This document shows, piece by piece, positions 55,955 to 64,000 of a stretch of DNA of 64,000 nucleotides. Both the position numbers and the translations under genes were made by a program. The notes under the pieces were generated by a model that was not told the origin of the DNA, made no database searches, and saw only the letters and a program-made list of their open reading frames with translations. Each line of letters begins with the position of its first letter. The stretch's first letter is position 1. Source of the DNA: Zeimonas sp003577305 (GTDB lineage Bacteria > Pseudomonadota > Gammaproteobacteria > Burkholderiales > Burkholderiaceae_E); assembly GCA_030263385.1 (NCBI GenBank), contig SZOX01000020.1, forward strand, positions 85,448 to 149,447. Reading direction: 5' to 3'.

Positions 55955-58000
55955 TCACCACATCCGGCGGATCTGCGCGGCGACGTCGACTTCCGGCGCG
56001 GCGCCAGCGCACCGCACCGGGGCGTGGTCCGGCTCGGGCGCCGGCCCGAGGCGGTCGAAGCACTCGAGCAGCGCATCGGTGAGGAAGCGGCTGCGCGCGC
56101 CGTGCACGTAGCCGTCGCCGTAACGCGGCTGCTGCGTCACGAAATAGCGCTGCGGCTCGATCAGGTAGAGCGCGTCGCGTGCGCGGGTGAGCGCCACGTA
56201 GAGCAGGCGGCGTTCCTCGTCGATCGACCCGGCGCGTCCGGTCGCGTACTCGTTCGGGAAATTGCCGTCGTTCACGTTGATCACGAACACCGCGTCCCAC
56301 TCCTGTCCCTTCGCCGAATGTACGGTGGACAGTACCAGCCAGTCTTCGTCGCGCAGCGGCTCGCCGGCGAGGTCGCCGCTGGCCTGCGGCGGATCGAGCG
56401 CCAGTTCGGTGAGAAACCGCTCGCGCGTACCGAAGCCGGCGGCGATCGACTGCAGCACGTCGAGATCGGCCGCGCGCACCGCTGCATCGTCGTGGCGGCG
56501 TTCGAGCACGGGCCGGTACCAGTGGCGCACCGGCTCGAGCTGCGCCGGCCAGCGCGCCGCCGGGTCGACGAGCATCGTCATGACTTCGGCCAGGCGGCGC
56601 CACTCCTCGCGCGCCGCGGCCGGCGCCGGGAAGTCGCGCAGCACCCGGGGCAGGCGCGACGCCGAGCCGCCGATCGCGTCGAGGCAGCGCTGCGCGGTGG
56701 CCGGGCCAACGCCGCTCATCAACTGCAGCACGCGAAAACCGGCGATCGCGTTGCGCGGGTTCCCGGCCCAGCGCAGCACCGAGAGCAGGTCTTTCACGTG
56801 CGCGGCTTCCAGGAACTTCAGCCCCCCGTGCTTGACGAACGGAATGTTGCGCCGCGCCAGCTCGATCTCCAGCGCGGCGGCGTGATGCGAGCTGCGAAAC
56901 AGCACCGCCTGGCGTTTCAGCGGCACTGCGGCCTCGCGGTGGCGCAGCACCGCGTCGATCACCCAGTCGGCCTGCGCGCGCTCGTCGATCACGGTGACCA
57001 GTTGCGGACGCGCGCCGGCGCCGCGCTGCGCGCGCAGCACTTTCGGGTGCTGCCGGGCCGCCTGCGCGATCAGCGTGTTGGCCGCGTCGAGCACCGGCTG
57101 CACCGAACGGTAATTCGTCTCCAGCGTGATGCGCCGCGCCGGCGGCTCGAACTTCGCCGCGAAGTCGAGGATGTTACCGACGTCGGCGGCGCGAAACGCG
57201 TAGATCGACTGCGCGTCGTCGCCGACCACCGCGAGCCCGCGGCCTTCGGGTTTCATCGCCAGCAGGATCTGCGCCTGCAGCGCGTTGGTGTCCTGGTATT
57301 CGTCGACCAGCACGTGGTCGAAGCGCGCACCGATCGCGGCGGCCAGCGACGCGTCCGACATCGCCGCCGCCCACCACAGCAGCAGGTCGTCGTAATCGAG
57401 CACGCCATTGGCCTGCTTGCGCTCGACGTAGGCGCGAAACAGCTTCGAGAGCTCGTCGCGCCATTCGGCGCACCACGGGAACACTTCCTGCAGCACGCGC
57501 TCGAGCGGCCAGCCGCTGTTGACCCGCTGCGAATAGATCGCCAGACAGGTGTCCTTGCGCGGGAAGCGCCGCCGCATGGCCGACAGGCCGAGTTCGTGGC
57601 GCACCAGGTCGACGAGATCGGCCGCATCGCCGCGATCGAGAATGCCGAACGACGCATCGAGCCCCACACGGTCGGCGTATTCGCGCAGCAGCCGCGCGCC
57701 GATCGAGTGGAAAGTGCCGGCCCACGGCAGCCGGACCGGGCCATGGCGCGCTGCCTCCACCAGCCGCTCGGCGCGCCCGATCATCTCCCGGGCTGCGCGC
57801 CGACTGAAAGTGAGCAGCAGGATGCGCATCGGATCGACGCCCTGCGTGACCAGGTGCGCGACGCGATGCGCGAGCGTGGCCGTCTTGCCGGTGCCGGCGC
57901 CCGCGACGACCAGCAGCGGCCCCGAAACGAAGCGGCCATTGGCGTCGCGCCCGCCGAAGCCGGCCGCGGCGCGCTGCTCGGGGTTCAGTTCGTGGTTCAG
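55955..58000 (-). CDS. UvrD/Rep-type DNA helicase, apparent CTG start
   Basis: 681 residues of superfamily 1: Q-motif LNPEQRAA, Walker A VVAGAGTGKTAT, FHSIGARLLR, DEYQDTN, GDDAQSIYAFRAA, TLETNYRS, STVHSAKGQEWD and the late VALTRARDALYLI. It unwinds DNA in repair or replication restart. No ATG, GTG or TTG lies between the frmA stop and the Q-motif in this frame; the best start is CTG 58000, whose CTGA overlaps the frmA stop. A frameshift in the data or a CTG start by translational coupling are both possible. Confidence 0.85.
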   Translation of the reverse strand: MNHELNPEQRAAAGFGGRDANGRFVSGPLLVVAGAGTGKTATLAHRVAHLVTQGVDPMRILLLTFSRRAAREMIGRAERLVEAARHGPVRLPWAGTFHSIGARLLREYADRVGLDASFGILDRGDAADLVDLVRHELGLSAMRRRFPRKDTCLAIYSQRVNSGWPLERVLQEVFPWCAEWRDELSKLFRAYVERKQANGVLDYDDLLLWWAAAMSDASLAAAIGARFDHVLVDEYQDTNALQAQILLAMKPEGRGLAVVGDDAQSIYAFRAADVGNILDFAAKFEPPARRITLETNYRSVQPVLDAANTLIAQAARQHPKVLRAQRGAGARPQLVTVIDERAQADWVIDAVLRHREAAVPLKRQAVLFRSSHHAAALEIELARRNIPFVKHGGLKFLEAAHVKDLLSVLRWAGNPRNAIAGFRVLQLMSGVGPATAQRCLDAIGGSASRLPRVLRDFPAPAAAREEWRRLAEVMTMLVDPAARWPAQLEPVRHWYRPVLERRHDDAAVRAADLDVLQSIAAGFGTRERFLTELALDPPQASGDLAGEPLRDEDWLVLSTVHSAKGQEWDAVFVINVNDGNFPNEYATGRAGSIDEERRLLYVALTRARDALYLIEPQRYFVTQQPRYGDGYVHGARSRFLTDALLECFDRLGPAPEPDHAPVRCAGAAPEVDVAAQIRRMW

Positions 58001-59106
58001 TAGACCACCACGCTGCGGATCGACTCGCCGCGGTGCATCAGGTCGAACGCGTCGTTGATCCGCCCGAGCGGCATCGTGTGCGTGATCAGGCTGTCGATGT
58101 CGATCCTGCCTTCCATGTACCAGTCGACGATCTTCGGCACATCGGTGCGGCCGCGCGCGCCGCCGAACGCGGTGCCCTTCCAGACCCGGCCCGTCACCAG
58201 CTGGAACGGGCGCGTGGCGATCTCCTGCCCGGCGCCGGCCACGCCGACGATCACCGACACGCCCCAGCCGCGGTGGCAGCACTCGAGCGCCTGGCGCATC
58301 AGCTGCACGTTGCCCACGCACTCGAAGCTGTAGTCGGCACCGCCGTCGGTGAGCTCGACCAGGTGCGCGACCAGGTCGCCCTGCACCTCATTCGGGTTCA
58401 CGAAGTGCGTGAGCCCGAAGCGGCGCGCCAGCGCCTCGCGCTGCGGGTTGCGGTCGACGCCGATGATCCTGCCCGCGCCCACCATCCGCGCGCCCTGCAC
58501 CACGTTCAGCCCGATGCCGCCCAGGCCGAACACGACGACGTTGGCCCCCGGCTCGACCTTCGCGGTGTTGATCACCGCGCCCAGCCCGGTGGTGACGCCG
58601 CAGCCGATGTAGCAGACCTTGTCGAACGGCGCGTCCTCGCGGATCTTCGCGACCGCGATCTCGGGCAGCACCGTGTAGTTCGCGAACGTGGAGCAACCCA
58701 TGTAGTGGTGGATCTTCCGACCCCCGATCGAGAAGCGGCTGGTGCCGTCGGGCATCACTCCCTTGCCCTGCGTGGCGCGGATCGCGGTGCACAGGTTGGT
58801 CTTGCGCGACAGGCACGACTTGCACTGCCGGCACTCGGGCGTGTAGAGCGGAATCACGTGGTCGCCCTTCTTCACCGAAGTGACGCCGGGGCCGACGTCG
58901 ACGACGACGCCCGCGCCCTCGTGCCCGAAGATCGCCGGAAAGAGCCCTTCCGGATCGGCACCCGAGCGCGTGAAATCGTCGGTGTGGCACACCCCGGTGG
59001 CCCTGATCTCGACCAGCACCTCGAAGGCGCGCGGCCCGTCGAGTTGCACGGTCTCGATCGCCAGCGGCTGGCCGGGTTCGTAGCAGACTGCGGCACGCAC
59101 GTCCAT
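57997..59106 (-). CDS. frmA: S-(hydroxymethyl)glutathione dehydrogenase (class III alcohol dehydrogenase)
   Basis: 369 residues, zinc-dependent. The catalytic-zinc ligands are in GVCHTDDF and FGHEGAG and the structural-zinc cysteines in PECRQCKSCLSRKTNLC; the NAD motif is VVFGLGGIGLNVVQGAR. It oxidises the glutathione adduct of formaldehyde, detoxifying formaldehyde, and also reduces S-nitrosoglutathione. ATG 59106 follows an AGGAGA element. Confidence 0.94.
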   Translation of the reverse strand: MDVRAAVCYEPGQPLAIETVQLDGPRAFEVLVEIRATGVCHTDDFTRSGADPEGLFPAIFGHEGAGVVVDVGPGVTSVKKGDHVIPLYTPECRQCKSCLSRKTNLCTAIRATQGKGVMPDGTSRFSIGGRKIHHYMGCSTFANYTVLPEIAVAKIREDAPFDKVCYIGCGVTTGLGAVINTAKVEPGANVVVFGLGGIGLNVVQGARMVGAGRIIGVDRNPQREALARRFGLTHFVNPNEVQGDLVAHLVELTDGGADYSFECVGNVQLMRQALECCHRGWGVSVIVGVAGAGQEIATRPFQLVTGRVWKGTAFGGARGRTDVPKIVDWYMEGRIDIDSLITHTMPLGRINDAFDLMHRGESIRSVVVY

Positions 59107-59294
59107 CCGTGATCTCCTCTCGGGCTCGGCGCTGCCGATTATCGGGCATCCGGCGGGCCTGCTGCACGGGCCCCGCTGCCGGCGCGCCCCGGCGTGCGCA
59201 CCACAGCGCGTCGCCGCGCATCCCGGGGGATCGTCCGGTCGTCTGCCCGGCGCGGCTCCGTGGCACGGCGCGTCCAAGATGGGGGCTGGATTCC

Positions 59295-61874
59295 GTGAAG
59301 ACCGAGGCCCGACGGCGTGCTGCCGGAACTCGGCGCTACCCCCCATTGCGAACGGTGGAACCGCCAACCCGCTGGACAGGATCGGATTCGCGACTGCACC
59401 GGTCGCAGGCCATCGGCGTTGCCGCAACGCTGGCGGTGCTGTGGCTCGCCGTCCTCTGGTCCGCGCTGGGCGGACATGACCGCCGGATCGGAGCGACGAT
59501 CGCAGCGCTGGGGCTGCTGGTCGCCGCGGCCGCGCTGCACGCCTGGATCAGGCGCAGCCGGCTCACTGCCGCCCTCGCGCTCTGGACGGCTTCGCTGTCG
59601 TTGTGCGCGGCTGCCTCGGTGCCTGATCTCGCGGGGCTCGGCGACTCGATGCGCATCGCCGGGGCTCACTCGCTGCGCCTTGCCGCGTACACCGCCCATC
59701 TGGCGAGCACCGTCTGGCTGCTCGTCGCGCTGTTCCGCAGGGATCTCGCGTCACCGCGGCTGCGTCGCGCACTGGCGCTCGTGCCCGCGGCCGGCGTTGC
59801 GGTCGCGCTCGTGATGCTGGTCCTGCCGCAGCGTTTCCTGGTGCCGGCGCTGCCCTATGCGGCGGGCCTGGCGGCGGTGATCGTGCTGCTCGGATCGATG
59901 CACACACTGGCGGCAACCCATGCGGCGCGACTGGCGCTGTTCCTCGCCGGTTGGGGCGCGCACGCCGCCGCGGCCGTCTACGGGTCGCTCGCCTCCTCGG
60001 CCGCGCCGCACGACTGGCTCGCGCGGCTCGCCGCCGGGTCCGGAATCGCCGCGTTCGCGGCGTCGGCCGGCCTGATCGTCGTCGGCGCCCTGCGTGCCGA
60101 AGCGCGCCAGCGCGACCGCGCCGAGCGCAACGCACTCGATGCGGCGCGCAAGTACCGGCACGTCTACTACACGGCGCCGGTGGCGCTGATCTCGATCGAC
60201 CTGCTCGGCCAGGTGCTGCGGTGGAACGATCAGGCGGCGCAACTGTTCCGTGGCCAGCTGAAGCAGGGCAGGCTGAACACGCTCGGGGCAGTGCTCGGCC
60301 GCGAGCGTGCCGAGACGCTCGTCGCCGAGGCGCGCTCGAGCGGGCGGCACCGCTCCGAGATCCAGGTGCGGCTCGAAGAGGCCGACGGAGGGCTGCGCAC
60401 CTGCGCGATCGATGCGCTGCTGGCCGCCGACGCGATCGAGATCACGCTGGTCGACGTGACCGAGCGCAGCCTGCTCGCGCACACGCTCGAGCACATGGCC
60501 CACCACGATTCGCTCACCGACCGCCTCAATCGTCGCGGGCTCGAGCGCGAGATCGAACGGCTTGCCGCGTCGGTGGCAGCCGGAGGCGCGGCCTCGCTGA
60601 TCTTCGTCGATCTCGACCGCTTCAAGGCGATCAACGACGTGTTCGGGCATGCCGCCGGCGACTCGCTCGTGATCGAGGTCGCGAACCGCCTGGCCGGCGT
60701 CCTGCCCGCCTCGGCCCGGATCGGCCGCGTCGGCGGCGACGAGTTCCTGGCGGCGGTGCCCGACTGCACGCTCGACGAGGCCCGCTCGATGGCGCAACGA
60801 CTGGTACACGACGTCGTCGACGAGCCCTACGACATCGACGGCAAGCGCATCCGCGTCGAGGCCGGCGTGGGAATCGTCGAAGTCGCCACCGACATGCGCG
60901 CGCCCGAACTCATCGCCTACGCCAGCGCCGCGTGCGCGGAAGCGAAGAAAGGCTCCGGCGGACGCATCGTCACCGCCGAATCCTCGCGCGAACACCTGGC
61001 GCGCTACCGCGCCGGAATCGCGCTCGGCATGCGGCTGCGCACCAGCCTGCCCACCGAGCGGATGAGCGTTCACGCGCAGCCGATCGTCGCGCTCAAGGGC
61101 GACCCGCGCGTGCTGTCGTACGAAGTGCTGTTGCGCGAGCAGGACGAGCGTGGCCAGCCCCTGCCTCCGGCGCGGCTGATCGCCGCCGCCGAGCGGCACG
61201 GCGCGATGAGCGCGATCGACCGCTTCATGCTCGAACGCACCCTGGAGCATCTCGATCGCCATCGGCAGCACGCCGCATCGCTCGGATTCGTGACCGTGAA
61301 CCTGAGCGGGATCTCGCTGAACGACGACCGCTTCCTCGCCGACGTGCACGCGATGCTCGCGCGGCATTGCGCGGTCGCGCCGAAGATCTGCCTGGAGATC
61401 ACCGAATCCGTCGCGCTGTACGACATGCGCAATACGCGCCGCTTCGTCGACCGGATGCACTCGCTCGGCGTGCGCATCGCGCTCGACGACTTCGGTGCCG
61501 GGTACTCGTCGTTCGCCTACCTGCGCGAACTGCCGGCCGCACTGATCAAGATCGACGGGCAGTTCATCGTCGGCATCGACCGGGATCCGAAGAACCAGGT
61601 CATCGTCCGGGGCATCCGCCGGCTCGCGGAGGAACTGGGCGCGGCCTGCCTGGCCGAGCGGGTCGAGGACGTCGCCGCGCTCGCAACCCTGCTCGCGCTG
61701 GACCTCGACTACGCGCAGGGCTTCGTGTTCTCGAAGGCGCAACCGATCGAGCAATGGCTGACGCAGCCCGTCGACCTGCGGCCGCTCGAGCGCGCGGGCC
61801 GCCGGCCCCTCGCCGGACGCAGCGAAGCGCCGGCCGCGCAGCATGGCCGACGCGTACCGGCGGTGCCGGCATGA
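59295..61874 (+). CDS. Membrane PAS-GGDEF-EAL protein coupled to a protein kinase gene
   Basis: 859 residues from GTG 59295. Residues about 35-260 hold seven or so membrane segments; then a PAS-like domain (RHVYYTAPVALISIDLLGQVLRW), a GGDEF domain with GRVGGDEF, and an EAL domain. The EAL motif is YEVLLREQDE (Val for Ala), but NLSGISL, EITES, DDFGAGYSS, KIDGQF and LAERVED keep most metal and substrate residues, so phosphodiesterase activity is possible though reduced. The stop overlaps the next start (ATGA). Confidence 0.87.
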   Translation: MKTEARRRAAGTRRYPPLRTVEPPTRWTGSDSRLHRSQAIGVAATLAVLWLAVLWSALGGHDRRIGATIAALGLLVAAAALHAWIRRSRLTAALALWTASLSLCAAASVPDLAGLGDSMRIAGAHSLRLAAYTAHLASTVWLLVALFRRDLASPRLRRALALVPAAGVAVALVMLVLPQRFLVPALPYAAGLAAVIVLLGSMHTLAATHAARLALFLAGWGAHAAAAVYGSLASSAAPHDWLARLAAGSGIAAFAASAGLIVVGALRAEARQRDRAERNALDAARKYRHVYYTAPVALISIDLLGQVLRWNDQAAQLFRGQLKQGRLNTLGAVLGRERAETLVAEARSSGRHRSEIQVRLEEADGGLRTCAIDALLAADAIEITLVDVTERSLLAHTLEHMAHHDSLTDRLNRRGLEREIERLAASVAAGGAASLIFVDLDRFKAINDVFGHAAGDSLVIEVANRLAGVLPASARIGRVGGDEFLAAVPDCTLDEARSMAQRLVHDVVDEPYDIDGKRIRVEAGVGIVEVATDMRAPELIAYASAACAEAKKGSGGRIVTAESSREHLARYRAGIALGMRLRTSLPTERMSVHAQPIVALKGDPRVLSYEVLLREQDERGQPLPPARLIAAAERHGAMSAIDRFMLERTLEHLDRHRQHAASLGFVTVNLSGISLNDDRFLADVHAMLARHCAVAPKICLEITESVALYDMRNTRRFVDRMHSLGVRIALDDFGAGYSSFAYLRELPAALIKIDGQFIVGIDRDPKNQVIVRGIRRLAEELGAACLAERVEDVAALATLLALDLDYAQGFVFSKAQPIEQWLTQPVDLRPLERAGRRPLAGRSEAPAAQHGRRVPAVPA

Positions 61875-63382
61875 ACGCACCCGCGGACCAGGTCGCCGAA
61901 CGGCGCGATGCGCCCGCGCCACTCGCGCCGGGCCGCCGCCTCGGCGACTTCCTGCTCACCCGCGTGGTCGGCCAGGGCGGCTTCGGAATCGTCTACGAAG
62001 CCGAAGACCTCTGCCTGCAGCGGCGGGTCGCGATCAAGGAGTACATGCCCTCGCATCTGGCGACGCGGCCCGACGGCGAGCGGGTGCACCCGATCTCGGG
62101 CCGCTACGCGAAGACTTTCGAACTGGGGCGTCGCAGTTTCGTCAGCGAGGCGCGGCTGCTGGCGCAGTTCCGCCATCCTGGCCTGCTCGAGGTCTTCCAC
62201 TTCTGGGAGCAGAACGGGACCGCCTACATGGCGATGCCGTTCTACGAGGGCACGACGCTCGATCGCGTGCTCGCCAACCGGCCCGGCATCGTGAGCGAAG
62301 CGTGGCTGAAGGACACGCTCGCCCCGGTGCTCGATGCGCTCGAGCACATGCACGCCGCCGACTGCTATCACCGCGACGTCTCCGCCGACAACATCCTCGT
62401 GCTCGACGGCGGCAAGGCGTTGCTGCTCGACCTCGGCGCCGCGCGCCGCGTGATCGGCGACACCGAGCGCGCACTCACCGTGATGCTCAAGCCGGGCTAC
62501 GCGCCGATCGAGCAGTACGCCGACGACCCGGCCTGCCGCCAGGGTCCGTGGACCGACATCTACGCACTGGCCGCGGTGCTGTACTTCGCGGTGACCGGAC
62601 GCATGCCTCCGGCCTCCGCGTCGAGGGTGATGCACGATTCGCTTCCGCCGCTGGGCTCGCTGCAGCCTCCGGGCTACGGGCTCGGATTCCTCGAGGCGAT
62701 CGACCGCGGCCTGTCGATCCGTCCCGAGCGGCGGCCGCGCTCGATCGCCGAATTCCGCTCGTTGCTCCACAGTGCGCCCCCGACCATCGGTGCTGCGCCC
62801 AGGCCGGAGCCGGAGGCCGCCGAGGTGCCGGCGCCGGGCCGCGAAGAGCGCTCGTCGCCGCCGTCGCCGGGCCGGCGCACCGCAGGAGTTGCCGCGGTCG
62901 CGCTGCTCGCCGTGGCGGCGCTCGCCGCAGTCGCCACGCTGCGCCGCTCGCCGCCGCAGCCCGGCGCTCGAAGCACACCGGCCATCGCGCAAGCGAAGCC
63001 GACCGCCACGCCGGGAAGACCCGGGCCAGCGGCCGCCGCTCCCGCGAATGCCGCACCGGGCGCGAGCGTGGCCGGAAACACGAGCGTGGGCGAGAGCGCG
63101 AGCGTGGTCGAGAACGCGCCGGCCCGCGCTCGCTCGCCGGCGGGCGCGCCGCGCCAGTCGGCGCCTTCCGTGCGCACGGGCACGGTGCGACTCGCGGTGG
63201 CGCCGTGGGGCGAAGTCTTCGTCGACGGCGTGAGCCGCGGCGTCACGCCACCGCTGAAGGAGCTGGCACTGGGCGCCGGATCCCACCGGATCGAGATCCG
63301 CAACCCCGCGGCGCCCAGCCTGACCCGCGAGATCGTGGTCCGCGAAGGCAAGGCGTCCGTGATCGCCCATCGCTTCAAGTGA
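61871..63382 (+). CDS. Serine/threonine protein kinase with TM and C-terminal PEGA domain
   Basis: 503 residues: kinase domain (about 20-300) with VVGQGGFGIVYEAED, VAIKEYMPS, HRDVSADNILVL and DLGAAR (DLG rather than DFG), a membrane segment near 338-360, a low-complexity Ala/Ser/Pro linker, then a PEGA domain (GEVFVDGVSRGVTPP ... GSHRIEI) in the periplasm. Catalytic Lys and Asp are present. Kinases of this build phosphorylate T6SS components in some bacteria (PpkA type). Coupled to the GGDEF-EAL gene and followed by a TssQ-like lipoprotein. Confidence 0.87.
   Translation: MNAPADQVAERRDAPAPLAPGRRLGDFLLTRVVGQGGFGIVYEAEDLCLQRRVAIKEYMPSHLATRPDGERVHPISGRYAKTFELGRRSFVSEARLLAQFRHPGLLEVFHFWEQNGTAYMAMPFYEGTTLDRVLANRPGIVSEAWLKDTLAPVLDALEHMHAADCYHRDVSADNILVLDGGKALLLDLGAARRVIGDTERALTVMLKPGYAPIEQYADDPACRQGPWTDIYALAAVLYFAVTGRMPPASASRVMHDSLPPLGSLQPPGYGLGFLEAIDRGLSIRPERRPRSIAEFRSLLHSAPPTIGAAPRPEPEAAEVPAPGREERSSPPSPGRRTAGVAAVALLAVAALAAVATLRRSPPQPGARSTPAIAQAKPTATPGRPGPAAAAPANAAPGASVAGNTSVGESASVVENAPARARSPAGAPRQSAPSVRTGTVRLAVAPWGEVFVDGVSRGVTPPLKELALGAGSHRIEIRNPAAPSLTREIVVREGKASVIAHRFK
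63062..63115. repeat. Three 18-bp imperfect tandem repeats in the kinase linker
   Basis: Units at 63062, 63080 and 63098 share a CGAGCGTGG core and encode ASVAGN, TSVGES and ASVVEN. Being multiples of three they alter only linker length. Confidence 0.7.
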
Positions 63383-63434
63383 CCGGACAGGAGCGCCGGC
63401 TGGCCGCTGCGGCCATTCGCATGGAGAGACGACG

Positions 63435-63860
63435 ATGAAGTGGCACTCGAGAACCGGGCTTCTGATCGCCGCGCTGGTGCTGGCCGGGTGCGGCACGGTC
63501 GGCGAAATCAGCCAGAAACTCGGCATCGCGTCGCCTTCGCCAGCCGTGCAGAGAGTCGACGCAGGCGTCGCGCTCTACGAGCAGGGCGACTTCGCCGCAG
63601 CGATCCGCACGCTGCATTCGCCGGAGGTCGCCGACGGCGACGTCGCCACGCGCGTGCGCGCGCACAAGTACCTGGCGTTCAGCTATTGCGTCACCCAGCG
63701 TCGCGTGCTCTGCCGCCGCTCGTTCGACGCGGCGCTGCGGCTCGACGAATCGTTCGATCTGGCCCCCGCCGAAGCGGGTCATCCGATCTGGGGCCCGGTG
63801 TTCGCGCAGGCACGCAAGGCGGCCACGCAGCGGCGCGAAGTCGCCCGCGGCGCACGTTAG
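63435..63860 (+). CDS. TssQ-like type VI secretion-associated lipoprotein
   Basis: 141 residues. A lipoprotein signal ends at lipobox LAGC (Cys19), so the mature protein is lipid-anchored in the envelope. A TPR-like helical region follows (VDAGVALYEQGDFAAAIRTL ... RAHKYLAFSYCVTQRRVLCRRSFDAALRLDESFDLAPAEAGHPIWGPVF), and the AHKYLAF-YC and FDLAPAEAGHP-WGPVF segments are those of TssQ proteins linked to betaproteobacterial T6SS. No T6SS structural gene is in this window, so the assignment rests on these motifs and the kinase next door. Confidence 0.7.
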   Translation: MKWHSRTGLLIAALVLAGCGTVGEISQKLGIASPSPAVQRVDAGVALYEQGDFAAAIRTLHSPEVADGDVATRVRAHKYLAFSYCVTQRRVLCRRSFDAALRLDESFDLAPAEAGHPIWGPVFAQARKAATQRREVARGAR

Positions 63861-63867
63861 GGCGCCC

Positions 63868-63888
63868 GGGGCGGCGCTGCGCAGCCCC
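63868..63888 (+). terminator. GC hairpin after the lipoprotein gene
   Basis: GGGGC-G-GCGC-T-GCGC-A-GCCCC, starting seven bases after the stop at 63860. It forms a long stem with one mismatch pair. No T-tract follows, so it is only a likely terminator. Confidence 0.45.
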
Positions 63889-63894
63889 GACTCC

Positions 63895-64000
63895 TAGGGC
63901 CTGTTCACACTACGATCGTCCCCGCGTGAGTCCGAAAAAAGCGCGCAATCAAGGCGCAAAGCGCAGCCGTGGCGGGGCCACGGCGAGCATTTGCAACGCG
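63895..64000. repeat. Partial palindromic intergenic repeat at the right edge
   Basis: Begins TAGGGCCTGTTCACAC at 63895 and contains AAGGCGCAAAGCGC and the perfect hairpin GCCGTGGC-GGG-GCCACGGC (63966-63984), then GCATTTGCAACGCG at the end of the window. Elements of this look, closing with the inverse AGTGTGAACAGGCCC, are familiar from betaproteobacterial intergenic regions; the far end is outside the window, so this is inferred. Confidence 0.5.

Noticed and set aside
61600..61959. Minus-strand open frame opposite the end of the GGDEF-EAL gene
   Set aside because: Arg/Pro-rich antisense shadow of the GGDEF-EAL and kinase genes.

Overview
The window is very GC-rich (about 70%), densely packed chromosomal DNA with strong G/C third-position bias and many ATGA/GTGA-type gene overlaps. 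The gene set (MerR-type LiuR with a leucine/isovalerate operon, AceK, a complete fixABCX set, a PaaY/PaaK-like block, a TssQ-like lipoprotein) points to a betaproteobacterium, probably Burkholderiales. I see no rRNA, tRNA, CRISPR array, intact insertion sequence or replication origin.

Layout. 1-3240: a tight plus-strand run (tail of an unidentified gene, BASS-family transporter, sugar-nucleotide epimerase-like protein, an SDR gene with its middle deleted, DUF364-type protein) closed by a good intrinsic terminator. 3455-4180: SMUG1-type uracil-DNA glycosylase. 4213-18201: the leucine/isovaleryl-CoA degradation region: liuR, thioesterase, liuA, aceK, thiolase, a second acyl-CoA dehydrogenase, a TetR regulator (LiuQ candidate), liuB, liuC, liuD, liuE, a DUF1289 protein and an MBL-fold hydrolase. 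Two near-identical LiuR-type operators and one TetR-type palindrome lie here. The pathway yields acetoacetate and acetyl-CoA. AceK, which sets flux into the glyoxylate shunt, sits inside the operon.

18260-29259: paaY-like gene, a membrane diguanylate cyclase, then a minus-strand operon livG - acyl-CoA ligase - livH (frameshifted) - livM - substrate-binding protein - livF - paaK-like ligase, with a divergent Crp/Fnr regulator. This looks like uptake and CoA activation of a carboxylic acid, perhaps aromatic. 29256-34886: methyltransferase, 3-hydroxyacyl-CoA dehydrogenase, threonine ammonia-lyase, SH3 protein, SrkA kinase and alanine dehydrogenase. 34915-38447: fixXCBA (minus strand), a flavin-based electron-bifurcation complex with no nif genes in view. 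38556-44992: PanE-type reductase, EttA, a QseBC-like two-component system and a Do/MucD-type periplasmic protease.

45037-50884: a PAS-GGDEF-EAL protein, a PdsS/PdsR-like two-component system (the type linked to proteobacterial sortases, but no sortase here), a 55-residue membrane protein and a YecA/SEC-C protein. 50885-51660 has atypical codon use and contains what looks like a frameshifted remnant of a phage structural gene. 51661-54576: a Cpx-like set (CpxP/Spy-type protein divergent from CpxR-CpxA) with a textbook GTAAA-N5-GTAAA box between them. 54614-59106: MFS transporter, UvrD/Rep-type helicase apparently starting at a CTG, and FrmA. 59295-63860: a membrane PAS-GGDEF-EAL protein translationally coupled to a Ser/Thr kinase with a PEGA domain, followed by a TssQ-like lipoprotein, a possible cyclic-di-GMP/phosphorylation module tied to type VI secretion. 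The right edge enters a palindromic intergenic repeat.
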